DNA from: Bacteroidetes oral taxon 274 str. F0058
GTDB lineage: Bacteria; Bacteroidota; Bacteroidia; Bacteroidales; Paludibacteraceae
Assembly: GCA_000163695.1 (NCBI GenBank)
Contig: GG774889.1
Coordinates: 109,205 to 173,204, forward strand
Reading direction: 5' to 3'
DNA: 64,000 nt
Under the pieces are notes generated by a model. It was not told where the DNA came from. It was given only the letters and a program-made list of their open reading frames with translations, and ran no database searches. The stretch's first letter is position 1, and the number at the start of each line of letters is the position of its first letter. A program made the position numbers and the translations under genes. Shown here one piece after another: positions 1 to 7,565 of this stretch.

Positions 1-166
1 CCTCTCGATATCAGATATGACAGGCAAAGTGTCTAAGACATATACAATACCGAATGCGGTAGGCGAGATGTTCATAGAAGTAACCGACCTTTCGGCAGGT
101 GTTTATATTGTACGACTCGCATCAGGCAGCAAGACCATCAGCTCACAGAAACTTATTAAAAAATAA
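1..166 (+). CDS. C-terminal end of a T9SS-secreted protein (partial)
   Basis: The window opens inside a gene; the frame starts at base 2 and runs 54 residues to TAA at 164-166. The residues form a type A T9SS C-terminal sorting domain: a beta-strand-rich stretch with SDMTGKV, then LSAGVYIVRL, ending in a Lys-rich tail (QKLIKK). In this family the tail directs the protein from the periplasm through the T9SS translocon to the cell surface and is then removed. The rest of the protein lies outside the window, so its function cannot be named. A strong hairpin terminator follows 16 bases after the stop. Confidence 0.85.
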   Translation, partial: LSISDMTGKVSKTYTIPNAVGEMFIEVTDLSAGVYIVRLASGSKTISSQKLIKK

Positions 167-182
167 ACGGTTCTGCTAAACG

Positions 183-226
183 AAAAAAAACAGCAGTCTT
201 TTTCGACAAAGGCTGCTGTTTTTTTT
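183..226 (+). terminator. Rho-independent terminator after the T9SS protein
   Basis: An A-run followed by CAGCAG pairs with CTGCTG followed by an eight-T run (stem arms about 183-197 and 211-226). It separates the first gene from panB, which has its own promoter. Confidence 0.85.
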
Positions 227-282
227 ATAACAGGCACATAAAACTCCTACATTTTTGTATATTAAATAGTTGACGGCGTCGA

Positions 283-313
283 TTGCTTATTTGATAATTG
301 TTTTGTACTTTTG
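283..313 (+). promoter_or_regulatory. Bacteroidetes-type promoter of panB
   Basis: TACTTTTG at 306-313 fits the -7 consensus TAnnTTTG. TTG at 283-285, 20 bases upstream, fits the -33 element. The predicted leader is about 25 bases. Confidence 0.75.
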
Positions 314-343
314 CAATATTTTTAGAAAAACAAAAAAATTATT

Positions 344-1162
344 ATGTCTATACACACACCCGACGACAGTCGAAAGGTTACTACTTTCCGCCTGAGCGAA
401 ATGAAAGAGCGTGGTGAGAAAATATCTATGCTCACCGCCTACGATTACACGATGGCAGGTATCATCGACCGAGCAGGCATTGACGTGATACTCGTAGGCG
501 ACTCCGCCTCTAACGTAATGGCAGGCAATATCACCACTCTGCCTATGACACTCGACCAGATGATATATCACGGCAAGTCGGTGATGAAAGCCGTAAAACG
601 CGCCTTGGTAGTGGTCGATATGCCTTTCGGCACATATCAGGGCAATTCGAAAGAAGCCTTAGCCTCGGCTATACGTATAATGAAAGAGACACACGCCGAC
701 TGTATCAAGATAGAGGGCGGAGTAGAAATCATCGAGAGCCTGCAACGTATACTTACAGCAGGGATACCCGTGATGGGTCATCTGGGGCTTATGCCGCAAT
801 CTATCAACAAATACGGTACTTACGCCGTGCGTGCCACCGAAAAGGACGAAGCCGAAAAACTCATTGTCGACGCCCACGCTCTGGAAAAAGCAGGTTGCTT
901 TGCTCTGGTATTGGAGAAAATACCTGCTGCACTCGGAGAGCAAGTGGCACACGAACTAAAAATCCCCGTAATCGGTATCGGAGCAGGTAAGACCGACGGA
1001 CAAGTGCTCGTACTCCACGACATGCTGGGTATGACACAAGACTTCTCCCCCCGATTCCTACGCCGATATGCCGACCTCAACGCTATTATGACCGAGGCGG
1101 TGCAGAGTTATGTAGCCGACGTCAAAAATTCCGATTTTCCAAACGAAGAGGAGAGGTATTAA
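344..1162 (+). CDS. panB: 3-methyl-2-oxobutanoate hydroxymethyltransferase
   Basis: PanB transfers a hydroxymethyl group from methylenetetrahydrofolate to 2-oxoisovalerate, giving ketopantoate, the first step of pantothenate and CoA synthesis in the cytosol. At 272 aa it has the normal family length. Visible family motifs are LVGDSASNVMAG near the N-terminus (metal and substrate binding), DMPFGTYQ, CIKIEGG with the catalytic-site Glu, and VMGHLGLMPQ. The ATG at 344 lies just after a clear promoter. It heads a short run of same-strand genes (a secreted protein, then rluD) with gaps of 36 and 27 bases, so co-transcription is likely. No other pan gene is in the window. Confidence 0.95.
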   Translation: MSIHTPDDSRKVTTFRLSEMKERGEKISMLTAYDYTMAGIIDRAGIDVILVGDSASNVMAGNITTLPMTLDQMIYHGKSVMKAVKRALVVVDMPFGTYQGNSKEALASAIRIMKETHADCIKIEGGVEIIESLQRILTAGIPVMGHLGLMPQSINKYGTYAVRATEKDEAEKLIVDAHALEKAGCFALVLEKIPAALGEQVAHELKIPVIGIGAGKTDGQVLVLHDMLGMTQDFSPRFLRRYADLNAIMTEAVQSYVADVKNSDFPNEEERY

Positions 1163-1198
1163 CTCTTTGATATTCTCAACAATAAACAAAAAAAGAAA

Positions 1199-1636
1199 AT
1201 GATATCTTCCGCTTTTATAATATTGATTACTCTGTGTATTCCGAATATCGATTGTATTGCGCAATACAATACAGACAATCAAGAATATCATACCTCTGTA
1301 AAAATAACGAATGTCAGAGTATCAAGGGATTCGCTCAGCAAACAACTAATTGTAACAGGTAATGTTTGCGAAGTAATACGATTATATTTATTAGACGATA
1401 CCGAAAAAGAGAAGATTAGAGAGATATCGAAAAGCATACACAGATTTATTATCGACGACTCTGTAGAATATCATTTCTATTCGGGCAATAATAAGTTACC
1501 TCCGAAGGAAGGTGAACAATATTTTTTATATTTAATAAAAAAAGTACCGAAAGCCGTCATAATATTACAATTAGATACAAAGACCCAAAAGGTAATTGGT
1601 GTTTCCAGAGCAGAATATTTAGAGGAGAGCGATTAG
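1199..1636 (+). CDS. Small secreted protein of unknown function
   Basis: I do not recognise a family for this 145-aa protein. Residues 1-21 look like a signal peptide (hydrophobic FIILITLCIPNI core), with predicted cleavage before Gln in CIA/QYN. There is no lipobox at the cleavage point and no sorting tail. The mature part is about 120 residues, charged, with a likely beta-rich middle (VEYHFYSG) and GEQYFLYLI. It lies between panB and rluD with short gaps and no promoter of its own, so it is probably co-transcribed with them. Nothing in the sequence links it to pantothenate or rRNA modification. Confidence 0.7.
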   Translation: MISSAFIILITLCIPNIDCIAQYNTDNQEYHTSVKITNVRVSRDSLSKQLIVTGNVCEVIRLYLLDDTEKEKIREISKSIHRFIIDDSVEYHFYSGNNKLPPKEGEQYFLYLIKKVPKAVIILQLDTKTQKVIGVSRAEYLEESD

Positions 1637-1663
1637 CTTCCGATATACTATTTACCGAAAAAA

Positions 1664-2737
1664 ATGACAGAAGACAATAAATACAATCACGAAGAAACCC
1701 AAGATAATACGCACGAAGACTCACTGCCCGAACTGTACGAACATCACCGTATCGTAGTAGACAAAGGTCAGGGGCTTATACGTATCGACAAATATCTGAC
1801 CAATCTGCTGGGCGGGGTTTCGCGTACAAGATTTCAGAATGCTGCGGATTTCGGGTTTATCACTGTCAACGGAGATACCGTAAAATCGAGTTATCGCGTC
1901 AAACCACTCGACGAGATAGTAATATCGCTCGAAACGCCTCCGAGCGACTACACGATAGTACCGCAAGACATACCGCTATCGGTAGTATTCGAAGACGACG
2001 ATATTATGGTCGTCAACAAAACACCCGATATGGTGGTACACCCTGGTGTGGGCAACCTCGACGGCACGCTGCTCAACGCCATCGCCTGGTATCTGCGAGA
2101 CAATCCCAAATTCGATGTCAATAATCCTCGTGTAGGGCTTGTACACCGTATCGATAAAGACACCTCGGGGCTGTTGCTCATAGCCAAAAACGAACAGGCA
2201 AAGTCGTTCTTGGGCAAACAGTTCCAAGACAAGACTACGAAGCGAACCTATAACGCTCTGGTATGGGGCATAGTGAAGGAAGACAACGGCACCGTCGACG
2301 GAGCATTGGCTCGAAATCCGAAAGACAGAATGCAATTCTGCGTCTTCGACCCAGACGAAAACCCGTTGGCAAAACACGCCGTTACTCATTACAGGGTATT
2401 GCGTAGATTCAAGTATACCACACTCTTGGAGTGCAACCTCGAGACGGGACGTACTCACCAGATACGAGTACACATGAAACATATCGGACATACGCTATTC
2501 AACGACGAACGTTACGGCGGCAACGAGATACTCTTCGGCGAACGAACGGCGAAGTACAAACAGTTTGTCGGCAACTGCTTCGAGGTGTGTCCACGGCAGG
2601 CTCTGCACGCCAAGACACTGGGATTTGTACACCCCACGACGGGCGAGGAGTTGTTTTTCGACACCGAACTGCCCCACGACTTCCAAGCGCTTCTCGACAA
2701 ATGGGAGAGGTACTCGGGGCTTACCGGCGAGGAATGA
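1664..2737 (+). CDS. rluD: RluD-family 23S rRNA pseudouridine synthase
   Basis: This is a 357-aa RluA/RluD-type enzyme that converts specific uridines of large-subunit rRNA to pseudouridine. After an acidic, probably disordered N-terminus of about 30 residues comes an S4 RNA-binding domain (about 37-90; IRIDKYLTN). The catalytic domain holds the signature HRIDKDTSGLL, with the nucleophilic Asp at about residue 164, followed by ETGRTHQIRVH. Length and motif order fit RluD; which uridine it modifies cannot be read from sequence. It is the last gene of the panB run; the next gene starts 92 bases downstream after a hairpin and a possible promoter. Confidence 0.9.
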   Translation: MTEDNKYNHEETQDNTHEDSLPELYEHHRIVVDKGQGLIRIDKYLTNLLGGVSRTRFQNAADFGFITVNGDTVKSSYRVKPLDEIVISLETPPSDYTIVPQDIPLSVVFEDDDIMVVNKTPDMVVHPGVGNLDGTLLNAIAWYLRDNPKFDVNNPRVGLVHRIDKDTSGLLLIAKNEQAKSFLGKQFQDKTTKRTYNALVWGIVKEDNGTVDGALARNPKDRMQFCVFDPDENPLAKHAVTHYRVLRRFKYTTLLECNLETGRTHQIRVHMKHIGHTLFNDERYGGNEILFGERTAKYKQFVGNCFEVCPRQALHAKTLGFVHPTTGEELFFDTELPHDFQALLDKWERYSGLTGEE

Positions 2738-2751
2738 TTTATATTATTTTA

Positions 2752-2785
2752 CAAATTTCAAAATTTTTACTAATTTTGAAATTTG
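2752..2785. repeat. Perfect 13-bp inverted repeat between rluD and the ACP gene
   Basis: CAAATTTCAAAAT (2752-2764) and its exact complement (2773-2785) flank an 8-base loop. It could end rluD transcription, but there is no long T-run after it. The right arm overlaps TAATTTTG (2771-2778), which fits the -7 consensus and could start the ACP transcript, so a regulatory role is possible. Confidence 0.55.
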
Positions 2786-2829
2786 ATTATACAAAAGCTA
2801 AAAGACAGTAAATCAATGCAAAAGAAATT

Positions 2830-3072
2830 ATGAAAAGAGAAGAAATAGAATTAAAAGTAAAGAATTTTCTGATAGAAGAGATAGAAGTAGACGAAGCAGT
2901 AATCAAATCCGACGCCCTGCTCAAAGAAGACTTAGGTATCGATAGTCTCGACTTTGTAGATATAGTGGTGATTGTAGAAAAGACATTCGGCATAAAGATA
3001 AAACCCGAAGAGATGGCAGGAGTAAAGACATTCGAACAGTTCTGCGATTATATCGAAAATAAGGTAAAATAA
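2830..3072 (+). CDS. Acyl carrier protein (specialised)
   Basis: An 80-aa acyl carrier protein with the phosphopantetheine attachment motif GIDSLDFVDI; Ser39 is the modified residue. It carries acyl groups as thioesters in the cytosol. The sequence departs from housekeeping AcpP (which has ADSLDTVELVM), for example in FVDIVVIVEKTFGIKI, so I read it as a dedicated ACP. The next gene, 44 bases downstream on the same strand, is a lipid-A-type acyltransferase, which suggests the ACP delivers the acyl chain to that enzyme. ACP and acyltransferase pairs also occur in aryl polyene and related lipid clusters of Bacteroidetes, but no ketosynthase genes are present here. Confidence 0.9.
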   Translation: MKREEIELKVKNFLIEEIEVDEAVIKSDALLKEDLGIDSLDFVDIVVIVEKTFGIKIKPEEMAGVKTFEQFCDYIENKVK

Positions 3073-3116
3073 CTCTCCTTCGAAGAGTAAAGTCTGTTTT
3101 TTCAACAGACATTATT

Positions 3117-4028
3117 ATGGAACATACAGACAAAGACAAGCAACGTCAGTGGCAGGGTCATACCGGCGGCGGCAGCTTCGGACAAAGGGCACTGGTGATT
3201 ATGCTCCGTATAGTACCTCTAAGGGTGATATATGGCTTATTGGCATTGGTAGTACCCTTTTATATGCTTTTTGCCCACAAGGGTTACAAAGCGATATACC
3301 ATTATTTCAGACGGCATTTCGGGCTGTCGCCGATAAAAGCTTTCGGTAAAACATACAAGAATCATTTCATCTTCGGACAGGTAGTAATAGACAGGTTCGC
3401 TATATTTGCGGGCAGAAAAGACGACTACCGAATAGAGGTCGAAAACTACGATATTTTCGATGCTCTCAATCGGTCTGCAAAGGGATTCGTCACAGTAAGT
3501 GCACATATAGGCAACTACGAGATATCGGGTTATATGCTACAATCCGACACAAAACGACTGAATGCTCTTGTCTATTCGTCGGAGACGGAAATTGTTACCG
3601 AAAATCGAACGAAACTTATGGGAGGCAACAACATTCGTCTGATACCCGTACGAGACGATATGTCGCATATATTCGAGGTAAGCACGGCATTACAGAATGG
3701 CGATATTATTTCTTCGGTCGTAGACAGGATAAACGGGTCGGGCAAAAGCCTCGAATGCCATTTCCTTAACGGAGTAGCCGATTTTCCCATCGGGTTATTC
3801 GCCCTCGCCGCTTCATTCGAAGTGGAGGTACTTGCGGTTTTTACCCTGAAAGTAGCGGCAAACAAGTACAAAACAATAATACGGCGTATCGATACAGCAA
3901 CCGAGACATCTCTGTCGAAACGACAAAAAATAGAAAAGATGACACACTGCTATATCTCTCATATAGAAGACATTCTCCATCAATATCCCGAACAGTGGTT
4001 CAACTTTTACGAGTTTTGGAAACAGTGA
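3117..4028 (+). CDS. LpxL/HtrB-like acyltransferase paired with the ACP
   Basis: A 303-aa member of the bacterial lipid A acyltransferase family (LPLAT fold). The N-terminus is hydrophilic for about 25 residues and includes GHTGGG, followed by a hydrophobic membrane anchor at about 26-52. The catalytic HX4E motif is seen in SAHIGNYE (His130, Glu135). The gene follows the ACP gene at 44 bases and probably forms an operon with it. A second LpxL-like protein lies at 33213-34094, so the two may have different acceptors: one could be the lipid A secondary acyltransferase, and this one may act on another lipid. That division is inference. Confidence 0.82.
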   Translation: MEHTDKDKQRQWQGHTGGGSFGQRALVIMLRIVPLRVIYGLLALVVPFYMLFAHKGYKAIYHYFRRHFGLSPIKAFGKTYKNHFIFGQVVIDRFAIFAGRKDDYRIEVENYDIFDALNRSAKGFVTVSAHIGNYEISGYMLQSDTKRLNALVYSSETEIVTENRTKLMGGNNIRLIPVRDDMSHIFEVSTALQNGDIISSVVDRINGSGKSLECHFLNGVADFPIGLFALAASFEVEVLAVFTLKVAANKYKTIIRRIDTATETSLSKRQKIEKMTHCYISHIEDILHQYPEQWFNFYEFWKQ

Positions 4029-4193
4029 GCAAACAACACTCTTTGTCAGAATATTCCGTAAAAACTTGTAGTATTTCTCCTATCTGTTAATTTGAGTCAA
4101 AAAGCATCGCTAAACGCCTGTAAATCGACGTAGAGCAATGCTTTTATTCTTTCGTTTTTTATCGGAAAATGATATTTATGCGCCCGTCGTATT

Positions 4194-6416
4194 TTATTTA
4201 TGCAGTTTATAGCTTTTTTTACCTCTATCGGTGTCGATAACCAATACATAAACATCCATAGGCAGATTACCCATATCAATCTGCCTGTCTCGGGTGCTTA
4301 CAAGTAATGCCCCCGTTTTCGAGTATAGATAGGCTGCAATAAAATCTCCCTGCACCGTCAGTAATTGTCCCTCTTTCTTATATCCTACCCTTTCCTGTAA
4401 GGGCTCGTCTGCAGACGTATTGACGGGTTGTTCTATCTTAAGGGACGATATTTGTAAGCAAGAATACCTGTCTTGCGGAACGGGAGATACCAAATTAATA
4501 CCGATACACATTACTCCTGTTTCGATAGGGAAATCCACCTCATAATCACGGAACGGAATACTTTCACCATCGGACTTTCCGGGCGGAATCAATATCTCTT
4601 TGATAATCTGCTGTTTATCGACAACATTAGCTTTCCCTTTTGTTATAAGGATTTTTTCTTCTTTAAGGGAGCGTGCTCTAATCGTAATCTTGCAATTTTT
4701 GCCTGCCTCAAATAAGATAGGAGGGGTAATAAGCCATTCGTCGGCATTGCCCTTTACGTAATCGGGCGTAAAAGTAGGATTTATGATATATTCTGCTCCC
4801 TGTGAGTAATCACCGAAAATCTGAGAACTCATACCTACATTAAACATCCAAGAATAATTGTCTTTGTTATTATCGACCGCATTCCATTGCGACCAAAAAA
4901 CATTTTCGTCCGAGAAATCCTGTACCAACGGGGGCAATAGGGCTTTTCCCAACACGGCACTCGGGCTTAAAGTCTCGGAATATCCGTATTTATTTGTAGC
5001 AAAAACCGTATACCAATACCTACCGAGGTTATCTATTTTATTATCCGTAAAATCGGTAGCCGTAAGGTTTTCTGCGACAGTCGAATTGTCGGAACGTACT
5101 ATTTTATAAGTAATGGCATCGTTGCTCAATACTCCTCCGTTCAGTCCTGCTGTGGGTCTATCCCAACTAATCTTTACGGAACTGCATCCATCGGCGATAT
5201 CAAGCTTAATATTAGGCACCTCTGCCGGAGCGTCGAAGCCTATAAATCGACTGGCAGAGGCAGTTTGTCCGTCGCCCGAATCGTTGCTTGCGTACACTAT
5301 ATATTTGTATTCTCTGTCTTCGGGTAATCCTGTGTCTTGCCACGTCATTTTTTGTCCTACACCGACACCTGTTAGCTTTGCTACCTCCTTATCGTCTCTT
5401 ATTATTGTAACGGTATTTATAGCCGAAAGCTTTTCTCCTCCGAAAGTACTATCGGGATTAGTCCAGCTGACAACTGCCATTTTCTGCCCGCTCTCGTCTG
5501 CTTTAATCGATAATTTTTTAGGAGCTCTCGGAGCAGCCTCTCCTCCCAATGCAAACGGAATATACATAGCCTGTACCGAAGCACGGCTGCCGATTACTCC
5601 AATATCTTCTAAAATACTTTTACCCTGTTTCCCCGCATTTTTAACATCGACCCTTATAAGGTGTGCCTCTTTGGCATTGTCGATAGAAGAAGTGGCGGCA
5701 GCCCAATACAGCATACCGTCCGTATGGTCGAACTCCATTGTCTGGTTGTGAAGCAATCCTCCCAAATCCGTATTTACGACAATACTCATAGAACCTGTTG
5801 CTTTATCTATTTTATATAGAGTCGAATTTACCGATAAGGCATATAATGTACCGTCTTTGTCTGCCGCCAGAGTACCGGCAGTATGTTCGAGTGTACACAC
5901 TTCGGTCATTTTACCTGTTTTGACATCTATTTTCTTAACCATAGACCTACCGCCTTCAAACATAAGTCCATACAGAGTCCGAGTAGAGTAATCGAATGTC
6001 ATATCCTGAAGTCGGAGCGAATAATTGTTGTCTTCTGTCCATTTGCCTATATTTTTTCTCTTGCCCGTATTCATATCGTAAGAGATAAAATATCCCGGTG
6101 CGGGAGGACCTCCTGCACGGTTAAAATAGGTACAGGCGTAATAAATACCGTCTACTGCTGCCCCTGCATAAACACCTTCTTTGTCGCCGAAAGGCAACAA
6201 AAGTTCGGTCTTTGCAGGCGAATCGATAAAAAATTTCCCGAAGCCGTACTTTTTGTTGTTATCGAAATTCTTGTTGCTAAGGAAAAATCCGTAAATCTCA
6301 CGATGGGGCAGTTTGCCCGATTCTCTGTCGACAAACAACTCTCCTACTGATGTTATTTGTGCGAATAACCCTTGCCAAAAACATATTATTGTCAATATAG
6401 ATATTATTCTTTTCAT
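4194..6416 (-). CDS. Large multidomain T9SS-secreted protein with cleaved-adhesin domain
   Basis: A 740-aa protein exported through Sec and then T9SS. Residues 1-20 form a signal peptide with cleavage predicted before Gln (LFA/QIT). Residues about 25-300 carry repeated beta-propeller-like blades (LYGLMFEGG, LYALSVN, YKIDKATG). Two fibronectin type III-like modules follow (about 305-500). Next is a cleaved-adhesin/choice-of-anchor-J domain (about 505-670) with the typical NADEWLITPP. The last 60 residues form a sorting tail (YLYSKTGALL ... YKLHK). I chose ATG 6416 because the signal peptide begins there; an 18-residue upstream extension would spoil it. The minus-strand element TATGTTTG at 6578-6585 could be its promoter. 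The substrate is unknown; an adhesive or glycan-binding role is inference. Confidence 0.85.
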   Translation of the reverse strand: MKRIISILTIICFWQGLFAQITSVGELFVDRESGKLPHREIYGFFLSNKNFDNNKKYGFGKFFIDSPAKTELLLPFGDKEGVYAGAAVDGIYYACTYFNRAGGPPAPGYFISYDMNTGKRKNIGKWTEDNNYSLRLQDMTFDYSTRTLYGLMFEGGRSMVKKIDVKTGKMTEVCTLEHTAGTLAADKDGTLYALSVNSTLYKIDKATGSMSIVVNTDLGGLLHNQTMEFDHTDGMLYWAAATSSIDNAKEAHLIRVDVKNAGKQGKSILEDIGVIGSRASVQAMYIPFALGGEAAPRAPKKLSIKADESGQKMAVVSWTNPDSTFGGEKLSAINTVTIIRDDKEVAKLTGVGVGQKMTWQDTGLPEDREYKYIVYASNDSGDGQTASASRFIGFDAPAEVPNIKLDIADGCSSVKISWDRPTAGLNGGVLSNDAITYKIVRSDNSTVAENLTATDFTDNKIDNLGRYWYTVFATNKYGYSETLSPSAVLGKALLPPLVQDFSDENVFWSQWNAVDNNKDNYSWMFNVGMSSQIFGDYSQGAEYIINPTFTPDYVKGNADEWLITPPILFEAGKNCKITIRARSLKEEKILITKGKANVVDKQQIIKEILIPPGKSDGESIPFRDYEVDFPIETGVMCIGINLVSPVPQDRYSCLQISSLKIEQPVNTSADEPLQERVGYKKEGQLLTVQGDFIAAYLYSKTGALLVSTRDRQIDMGNLPMDVYVLVIDTDRGKKSYKLHK

Positions 6417-6909
6417 ATCCTCGATTTTTTTAATTAATATTAATAGGTGTATATTGAAGACTACACACAAAAGTCTCTTTATGTATTTTTTTTATAAAAA
6501 AGATGCTCCATTAGCCGAAAGACACATTTGATACACAAAAAAAAACAATTGTCTTTTGCCCTTAGTAATTTATATTACAAACATATAAACCCTAAGCAGA
6601 GCGGGGCGACAATGCCGAAACGCGGCAGGTATCTTACAAATTTCGACAAAAAATATACCCTACAGACTACAAATGTAGGGAGACGAAACACTGCCAACCA
6701 CGCACACAACGCGATATACTGACGGTCTGTCGGATATGATACTGTCGTATTCATCTATTCAACGTTGTATTTACAACCAGTTTGAAAATTGCCCCACAAA
6801 GTTATAAAAAAACGGGATAACCCCTCACAGGTATCCGTAAAACGACAAACAAAAAACCCCTACATAAACAGCGTATGCAGGGATTTTTTATGAAATTTAC
6901 CGTAAAACG
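6417..6909. other. 493-bp intergenic region
   Basis: It separates two minus-strand genes. It contains a candidate minus-strand -7 element at 6578-6585 (about 160 bases before the 6416 start), a weaker one at 6468-6475, and the terminator of the PepSY-like gene at 6851-6889. A 64-codon plus-strand reading frame at 6528-6722 has no recognisable features, and I do not call it a gene. Confidence 0.6.
6851..6889 (-). terminator. Terminator of the PepSY-like gene
   Basis: AAAAAACCCCTACATA pairs with TATGCAGGGATTTTTT with two non-Watson-Crick positions. Read on the minus strand it ends in a T-run, about 20 bases after the stop of the 6910-7362 gene. Confidence 0.75.
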
Positions 6910-7362
6910 TCAATCGTCTATTCTAATAAAGTTTCCTTTTTTGTCGAATTCTATTGTAATATCTCCCGACAACTCTACCTCGTATCCGTAGGTCTCGTGG
7001 TCTATCTCTACGATAACGGCATTGGGGAAGTGTGCCTTACAATATGTCAATATGTTAGCCGGCAGTAGCGCCAATACAGAGGCAGGCACAGCCGACCCTT
7101 TACAATCGATATGGTCCCATTTACCTTCTGCCGTAAACTCAATCTCCCATCCGTTGACAAAATCCACCTCCCAACTGTGGGTAAAACTGTCAATATCTTT
7201 GACTACTCTGCTTACCTTCACGTTGGGGAAGTGTGTTTTTATAAACTTTTGGCTCTCCTTAGGCAGATTGCTAAAAGTAACTACTTTGTCTCTATCGAAG
7301 CCGAAGCAACTTATCGATACCAGCACCAAAGATGCTGCCAAGAACAATTTCATTGATTTCAT
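6910..7362 (-). CDS. Secreted PepSY-like (BLIP-like fold) protein
   Basis: A 150-aa exported protein. Residues 1-22 form a signal peptide (MKLFLAASLVLVSISCFG). The mature part has two similar halves, each with an F-x-N-V/A motif in a (K/C)xHFPN context, then EVDFVNGWEIEF or YEVELSGDITIEF, and a G-K-W or G-N-F turn. This matches the PepSY-like family (PF11396) that is common as small periplasmic proteins in Bacteroidetes; its role is unknown. Unusually for this window, there is a canonical AGGAGG (7372-7377 on the minus strand) 9 bases before the ATG at 7362; a second in-frame ATG lies 9 bases further in. Confidence 0.85.
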   Translation of the reverse strand: MKSMKLFLAASLVLVSISCFGFDRDKVVTFSNLPKESQKFIKTHFPNVKVSRVVKDIDSFTHSWEVDFVNGWEIEFTAEGKWDHIDCKGSAVPASVLALLPANILTYCKAHFPNAVIVEIDHETYGYEVELSGDITIEFDKKGNFIRIDD

Positions 7363-7402
7363 TTATTAAATCCTCCTACTATTTTTTAATTAGAACTTTT
7401 TG

Positions 7403-7410
7403 CAAAGATA
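7403..7410 (-). promoter_or_regulatory. -7 element of the PepSY-like gene
   Basis: The minus strand reads TATCTTTG, an exact match to TAnnTTTG, about 40 bases upstream of the ATG. No clear -33 element is seen. Confidence 0.65.
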
Positions 7411-7490
7411 GCACAAAAAATAAAACGACAGTGCGTTTTTGTATATTTTATGTTTCATTTGATATTGATAAAATCTATCACAAGAAATAC

Positions 7491-7522
7491 TTTGCTTTTC
7501 TTTGAAAAAATTACTATTTTTG
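7491..7522 (+). promoter_or_regulatory. Promoter of the rsh gene
   Basis: TTTG at 7491-7494, a 20-base spacer and TATTTTTG at 7515-7522 fit the Bacteroidetes -33/-7 pair. Confidence 0.7.
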
Positions 7523-7565
7523 TATTTGTTTATATACTTACAGGAGAGTAAAAAACATATTTCTT

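Noticed and set aside
5113..5751. Plus-strand open frame of 212 codons within the large T9SS protein gene
   Set aside because: Antisense to clear fibronectin and propeller domains; no own start signals.
6528..6722. Small plus-strand open frame of 64 codons in an intergenic region
   Set aside because: No promoter element before it, no recognisable domain or signal, and composition near that expected by chance.
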